The notes under the pieces: model-generated
The model's database searches: none
The model's input: only the letters and a program-made list of their open reading frames with translations
What the model was told of the DNA's origin: nothing
Position numbers and translations under genes: made by a program
In this document: positions 12,677 to 16,066 of the stretch, piece by piece
Numbering within the stretch: the stretch's first letter is position 1
How the letters are laid out: the number at the start of each line of letters is the position of its first letter
NCBI GenBank assembly: GCA_947624945.1
Contig: CANQMJ010000051.1
Coordinates: 1-16,066 of the forward strand
Source: an uncultured Clostridia bacterium
Lineage (GTDB): Bacteria > Bacillota > Clostridia > Oscillospirales > CAG-272
Length of the DNA: 16,066 bases
Direction of reading: 5' to 3'

Positions 12677-13981
12677 ATGAGAAACTATTCGACACAGATG
12701 GAGGCCGCGCGCCTCGGCATTATCACGCCCGAGATGAAGGCAGTAGCGGCGAAGGAGTACCGCACAGAAGAGGAGATACGCGACCTCGTCGCGCGCGGTC
12801 AGGTCGCAATATGCGCGAACAAGAACCACACATGCCTCGACCCTAACGGCGTAGGCTCGATGCTCCGCACGAAGATAAACGTCAACCTCGGCGTGTCCCG
12901 CGACTGCAAGGACTACAACATCGAGATGCAGAAAGTGAACGCCGCCGTCGAGATGGGTGCGGAGGCGATAATGGACCTGTCCTCGCACGGCAACACGCAG
13001 CCGTTCCGCCGCAAGCTGACGAGCGAATGCAAAGCCATGATAGGCACCGTCCCCGTCTACGACAGCGTGATACACTATCAGCGCGATCTTGCGACGCTGA
13101 CGGCGAAGGACTTCATCGACGTCGTTCGTCTGCACGCCGAGGACGGCGTCGACTTCGTGACGCTGCACTGCGGCATCACGCGCAAGACCATCGACCAGAT
13201 ACGCACCCACAAGCGCAAGATGAACATAGTCTCGCGCGGCGGTTCGCTCGTGTTCGCATGGATGAGCATGACGGGCGAGGAAAATCCGTTTTACGAATAC
13301 TTCGACGAGATACTCGACATATGCCGCGAGTACGACGTGACGATCTCGCTCGGCGACGCGTGCCGTCCCGGGTGCCTCGCCGACGCGAGCGACGTGTGCC
13401 AGATCGAGGAGCTCGTGCGCCTCGGCGAGCTGACGAAACGCGCGTGGGCGCGTGACGTTCAGGTAATGGTCGAGGGACCGGGGCATGTGCCGCTCGACCA
13501 GATCGCGGCAAACATGAAGATGCAGTCCACCATCTGCATGGGCGCGCCGTTCTACGTGCTCGGACCGCTCGTCACCGACATCGCGCCCGGTTACGACCAT
13601 ATCACCTCCGCGATAGGCGGCGCTATCGCCGCCGCAAACGGCGCCGCGTTCCTTTGCTACGTCACGCCGGCGGAGCATCTCGCGCTTCCTAACGTGCAGC
13701 AGGTCAAGGACGGCATAATCGCGTCGCGCATCGCCGCGCATGCCGCCGACATCGCCAAGCATATCCCGCACGCGCGCGACATTGACGACAAAATGGCGGA
13801 CGCGCGCCGCACCTTCGACTGGGAGGGTCAGTGGGCGTGCGCCATCGACCCGGAGACGGCGAAGCGCATACGCGACGAGGCGAGACCCGAAAACGACGAT
13901 TCCTGCTCGATGTGCGGCAAATTCTGCGCCGTGCGCAGCATGAATAAAGCGCTGTCGGGCGAATACATCGACATACTGTGA
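12677..13981 (+). CDS. thiC: HMP-phosphate synthase ThiC (radical SAM)
   Basis: A 434-residue enzyme that rearranges aminoimidazole ribotide into HMP phosphate using S-adenosylmethionine and a 4Fe-4S cluster. Family stretches are clear: ICANKNH, MDLSSHGN, GTVPVYDS, TLHCGITR, VSRGGSLVFAWM, SLGDACRPGC, VEGPGHVPLDQI and ITSAIGGAIAAANGA. The C-terminal cluster-binding motif CSMCGKFC is at residues 410-418 (CX2CX4C). At 434 residues it is the short form common in anaerobes, lacking the N-terminal domain of proteobacterial ThiC. GGAGA at 12667-12671 sets ATG 12677. The enzyme is oxygen-sensitive, in keeping with an anaerobe. It provides the only de novo precursor branch seen in this operon. Confidence 0.98.
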   Translation: MRNYSTQMEAARLGIITPEMKAVAAKEYRTEEEIRDLVARGQVAICANKNHTCLDPNGVGSMLRTKINVNLGVSRDCKDYNIEMQKVNAAVEMGAEAIMDLSSHGNTQPFRRKLTSECKAMIGTVPVYDSVIHYQRDLATLTAKDFIDVVRLHAEDGVDFVTLHCGITRKTIDQIRTHKRKMNIVSRGGSLVFAWMSMTGEENPFYEYFDEILDICREYDVTISLGDACRPGCLADASDVCQIEELVRLGELTKRAWARDVQVMVEGPGHVPLDQIAANMKMQSTICMGAPFYVLGPLVTDIAPGYDHITSAIGGAIAAANGAAFLCYVTPAEHLALPNVQQVKDGIIASRIAAHAADIAKHIPHARDIDDKMADARRTFDWEGQWACAIDPETAKRIRDEARPENDDSCSMCGKFCAVRSMNKALSGEYIDIL

Positions 13982-14613
13982 GCGCGGAAAAAAGGCACGC
14001 CGTCATCGTCGGCGGCGCGCCTATCTACAACTATGACGCTGTTCGCGCGTATCTGCGCACGGATGATTTCATCGTCGCGTGCGACGCGGGACTGTCGCAC
14101 ACGGACGCGCTCGGCATCGTCCCCGACCTCATCGTCGGCGACTTCGACTCGCACCCCCGACCGAATACCGAGATCGAGACTATCGCGCTCCCATGCGAAA
14201 AGGACGACACCGACACCGTTTACGCCGTGCGTGAGTGCGTGAAGCGCGGCTTTTGCGATTTTCTTCTGCTCGGTGTGTTCGGCGCGCGCCTCGACCACAC
14301 TATCGGCAACATCGGCATACTTCTCTATCTCGACTCGCTCGGGCTGTCCGCGCTCGCCGTCGACGACGTCGGCGACATGCGCGTCGTGTCGCGCACGCCT
14401 GTCACGGTCGGGGACTGCGCGTATTTTTCGCTTCTCGCCGTTGACGGCATCGACAGCGCGACCCTGACCGTCACCGGCGCAAAATACAGCGTATCGCACG
14501 CCGCGTTCGGCGTCGAGTATCAGTACGGCGTAAGCAACGAGATAGCGGACGGCGCAGACTGCGCCGATGTCGCCGTCGAGCGCGGGCGCGTACTGCTTTA
14601 CCGCGTGAGGTAA
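13978..14613 (+). CDS. thiN: Thiamine pyrophosphokinase ThiN
   Basis: A 211-residue enzyme that transfers pyrophosphate from ATP to thiamine, giving TPP in one step. Motifs: IVACDAGLSHTDALGIVPDLIVGDFDS (about 32-58, read as separate ACDAG and GDFDS boxes), EKDDTDT (about 75-81) and LLGVFGARLDHTIGNI (about 97-112), which bind Mg-ATP. The C-terminal beta domain contacts thiamine. Start is GTG 13978, making a GTGA overlap with the thiC stop, as at two other junctions of this operon. Because ThiN acts on free thiamine and not on TMP, it implies a dephosphorylation step upstream and also serves salvage of imported thiamine. Last gene before the operon terminator. Confidence 0.95.
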   Translation: MSAEKRHAVIVGGAPIYNYDAVRAYLRTDDFIVACDAGLSHTDALGIVPDLIVGDFDSHPRPNTEIETIALPCEKDDTDTVYAVRECVKRGFCDFLLLGVFGARLDHTIGNIGILLYLDSLGLSALAVDDVGDMRVVSRTPVTVGDCAYFSLLAVDGIDSATLTVTGAKYSVSHAAFGVEYQYGVSNEIADGADCADVAVERGRVLLYRVR

Positions 14614-14664
14614 GGCGGCTGACAGCACCGTGCGTTGTCACGCGTGAGACAAACACGAAAAAAA

Positions 14665-14699
14665 CGCTCTGCCTGTGACAAATCGGCGGAGCGGTTTTT
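14665..14699 (+). terminator. Terminator of the thiamine operon
   Basis: A 9-bp stem with one G-U pair (14665-14673 with 14685-14693), 11-nt loop, then T5. An A-rich run before the stem could let it work in the other direction too. Confidence 0.85.
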
Positions 14700-14755
14700 A
14701 TTCGATGCGGACCGTGAACTTCCAAACTCGCGCAAAGATTTGCATGATCGCGGTA

Positions 14756-14764
14756 TGATATACT
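14756..14764 (+). promoter_or_regulatory. Extended -10 promoter for the AraC-type gene
   Basis: TG-A-TATACT (14756-14764) is an extended -10 element 22 bp before the gene. No good -35 box is at the right distance; TTGCAT at 14740-14745 is only 13 bp away. A weak or activator-dependent promoter is likely. Confidence 0.5.
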
Positions 14765-14786
14765 GTCCGTAAGAAAGGAAGGTGCT

Positions 14787-15686
14787 ATGGACGAGTGGGT
14801 TTATGCGGCGAAAAAGCTGATCGAGTATATCGAAGATCATATCTGTGAGAAGCCGTCGCTTTCGGAAATTTCCAAGCATGTCGGTTATTCCCCCTGTTAC
14901 TGCTCGGAACAATTCCACAGACTTGCAGGCATGACGATACGCGAGTATGTGTTTCGCAGACGCTTGGCGATGGCGGCTGTCGACCTGCGGGATACCGGTG
15001 TCCCCGTCGTAGACATTTCTCTGAAATACGGATTTTCCGATCAGTCGACTTTTACGCGGGCTTTTAAGTATGCTTACGGATGCGCACCGTCGGAATACCG
15101 AAAAAAGCCCCGACCGCTTCCGCTTGCCTGTAAAAAAATGCTTCTTCTGCCTTTCTTAAATAAAAATGACGGAGGATCATGTATGAGTATTTCAAAACCG
15201 TACGTCAGGGTGGAATATATCCCTGCTCACAAGTATCTCGGAGTTTACAAGGAATCAGAAACAAAAAACGGAAGAATTTGGCCTCGTCACGACTGCGACC
15301 TTGCAAGCGGGATAATCTCCAGCTTGAATGATTGCGACCTTGATTTGGTGTGTACCAGATTTACGGCGGGATGGGCGCACGAAAACGGGGAACGCAAATA
15401 TTTCTTCGGCGCAGGTGTAAAGCTCGACTACAACGGCGAGATACCCGAAGGATTTGAGCTTCGGGGAACATTTCCGGGCAGCTATTACATCGTATTCTGC
15501 CATCAGCCGTTCGATTATCTGACGGAAAATGCGGAGGTAATGAAACGAGTTGAGGAGCTGGCATGGAGTTATGATCCGAAAACTCTCGGCTTTGAATGGA
15601 ATGAGGACGAATGTCAGGACTATCAGCGGCATTATCCCGAGGTGCTTGGCTATCAGGTGCTGCGGCCGGTCAGAAAAACAGTATAG
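14787..15686 (+). CDS. AraC-family regulator with C-terminal GyrI-like effector-binding domain
   Basis: A 299-residue protein. Residues about 5-110 are the AraC/XylS DNA-binding domain with two helix-turn-helix units, the first around SLSEISKHVGYSPCYCSEQFHRLAG and the second around PVVDISLKYGFSDQSTFTRAFKYAYGCAPSEYRK (given as landmarks 34-58 and 72-106). A linker of about 25 residues leads to a GyrI-like/AraC effector-binding domain (about 138-296), a small-molecule or peptide-binding fold seen in Rob, BmrR and GyrI. Domain order (DNA-binding first) is as in Rob. GGAAGG (14777-14782) precedes ATG 14787. An in-frame ATG at 15183 has its own strong ribosome site. Base use is more AT-rich than the thi genes, and the gene stands alone between two terminators. 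Target genes and effector are unknown; the thi operon upstream is already under a riboswitch. Confidence 0.9.
   Translation: MDEWVYAAKKLIEYIEDHICEKPSLSEISKHVGYSPCYCSEQFHRLAGMTIREYVFRRRLAMAAVDLRDTGVPVVDISLKYGFSDQSTFTRAFKYAYGCAPSEYRKKPRPLPLACKKMLLLPFLNKNDGGSCMSISKPYVRVEYIPAHKYLGVYKESETKNGRIWPRHDCDLASGIISSLNDCDLDLVCTRFTAGWAHENGERKYFFGAGVKLDYNGEIPEGFELRGTFPGSYYIVFCHQPFDYLTENAEVMKRVEELAWSYDPKTLGFEWNEDECQDYQRHYPEVLGYQVLRPVRKTV
15171..15185 (+). promoter_or_regulatory. Internal ribosome binding site and in-frame ATG in the AraC-type gene
   Basis: GGAGGA (15171-15176) is six bases before ATG 15183, which is codon 133 of the gene and lies exactly between the DNA-binding and effector domains. It is a better ribosome site than that of the full gene and could yield a separate 167-residue effector-binding protein. 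Confidence 0.5.
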
Positions 15687-15696
15687 GCGGCAAAAG

Positions 15697-15731
15697 AGCA
15701 GGAAACCGTTTCGGTTTCCTGCTTTCTTTTT
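15697..15731 (+). terminator. Strong terminator after the AraC-type gene
   Basis: A perfect 12-bp stem (15697-15708 with 15712-15723) with a TTT loop, followed by a T-rich tract to 15731. It closes the AraC transcript 10 bases after its stop codon. Confidence 0.93.
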
Positions 15732-15751
15732 ACACAGGCGCGCGCCGCTTC

Positions 15752-15834
15752 ACATTTGCGCCGCATTGTCATATCATGTAGTGGGGCCCCTTCGTAGAGC
15801 ATCGCCGATACGGCATGCCGGACGGTCGGTGCCG
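15752..15834 (+). promoter_or_regulatory. Promoter and leader hairpin region of the collagen-like gene
   Basis: No sigma-A promoter is evident. AC (15752-15753), 16 bp, CATATCATG (15770-15778) loosely resembles the AC/CATA pattern of late sporulation sigma-K promoters, which would suit a spore-surface collagen-like protein. Further down, CGGCA (15811-15815) pairs with TGCCG (15830-15834), with an inner CCG/CGG, giving a leader hairpin just before the ribosome site. Both readings are weak. Confidence 0.3.
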
Positions 15835-15854
15835 AAAAATTGGAGGAACCACAA

Positions 15855-16066
15855 ATGAGACAAGATATATTCAATGATATAACTCCGCTCGGAGACGACG
15901 GGCGAAACGGCTGCGGGTGCGGCTGCGGCGGAATGAAACGCCACTGCGGTCCCGTGTATATCTCCGGCCCGATGGGACCGGAAGGTCCCGAGGGTCCTAT
16001 GGGTCCCATGGGAGCGACAGGTCCGGCCGGACCGCGCGGGCCGATAGGTCCGATGGGTCCCGAAGG
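15855..16066 (+). CDS. Collagen-like Gly-X-Y repeat protein, N-terminal part
   Basis: An open frame begins at ATG 15855 with GGAGG at 15842-15846 and runs off the window; 70 codons are visible. The first 37 residues include a glycine/cysteine stretch (CGCGCGG, 20-26, and C31), then HCGPVYISGP. From residue 38 a regular Gly-X-Y repeat runs to the window edge: at least eleven triplets, nearly all with proline in the X position (GPM, GPE, GPA, GPR, GPI). Bacterial proteins of this kind form collagen-like triple helices on cell or spore surfaces, for example BclA on Bacillus exosporium. The cysteines could cross-link trimers or anchor to a spore coat. No signal peptide is present, which speaks for spore assembly from the mother cell rather than Sec export; this is an inference. 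No hydroxylation is expected in bacteria. Confidence 0.88.
   Translation, partial: MRQDIFNDITPLGDDGRNGCGCGCGGMKRHCGPVYISGPMGPEGPEGPMGPMGATGPAGPRGPIGPMGPE

Noticed and set aside
12308..13771. 487-codon minus-strand open frame opposite thiC and thiD
   Set aside because: Antisense to the highly conserved ThiC; composition is biased and no domain is seen.
15653..16009. Minus-strand Gly-Pro-rich open frame with collagen-like repeats
   Set aside because: Gly-Pro codons (GGN CCN) read as Gly-Pro on the reverse strand as well; the plus-strand frame has the ribosome site and start, while the minus frame lacks both.

Overview
The window looks like a chromosomal stretch of an uncultured, fairly GC-rich member of the Clostridia (Bacillota). 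This rests on GGAGG-type ribosome binding sites, near-consensus sigma-A promoters, a YhaO/YhaN pair, a ThiW-type thiazole transporter and a collagen-like surface protein. Most genes are GC-rich yet often use ATA for isoleucine. The GNAT acetyltransferase remnant and the AraC-type regulator have a more AT-rich, ATT/ATC-using style and are probably later arrivals.

Layout. 1-339: C-terminal part of a tyrosine recombinase, followed by a strong terminator and an AT-rich gene-free stretch (340-652) with two short repeats 11 bp apart. 653-816: initiator tRNA-Met and tRNA-Leu(UAA) on the minus strand, with their own consensus promoter and a shared terminator; the tRNA 3' ends face the recombinase, so this is probably the edge of an integrated element. 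997-4436: yhaO-yhaN, an SbcCD-like nuclease/ATPase pair. 4452-4588: a promoter, a hairpin region and a 21-bp palindrome that looks like an operator. 4656-8749: an FtsX-type ABC permease and its ATPase, separated by a frameshifted GNAT gene. A 109-bp direct repeat of the permease 3' end flanks that insertion.

8766-14699: a complete thiamine salvage/synthesis operon, thiW-thiM-thiE-HAD phosphatase-thiD-thiC-thiN. It has a perfect consensus promoter, a TPP riboswitch with terminator, and then a second, unrecognised, apparently highly structured leader (about 8946-9120) directly before thiW. The pyrimidine (HMP) moiety is made de novo by ThiC and phosphorylated by ThiD. The thiazole is imported (ThiW) and phosphorylated (ThiM), and ThiE joins the two to TMP. 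No thiazole synthesis genes (thiG, thiS, thiF, thiH) and no thiL are seen. ThiN makes TPP from free thiamine, so a TMP phosphatase is needed, and the HAD protein inside the operon is the natural candidate.

14756-15731: an AraC-type regulator with a C-terminal effector-binding domain and a good internal start site at the domain boundary, ending in a strong terminator. 15855-16066: the start of a collagen-like Gly-X-Y repeat protein that runs off the window.

Long minus-strand open frames opposite yhaN and thiC and elsewhere are treated as shadows of the real genes. The two gene-free stretches above 300 bases (340-652 and 8750-9133) are described in their entries.
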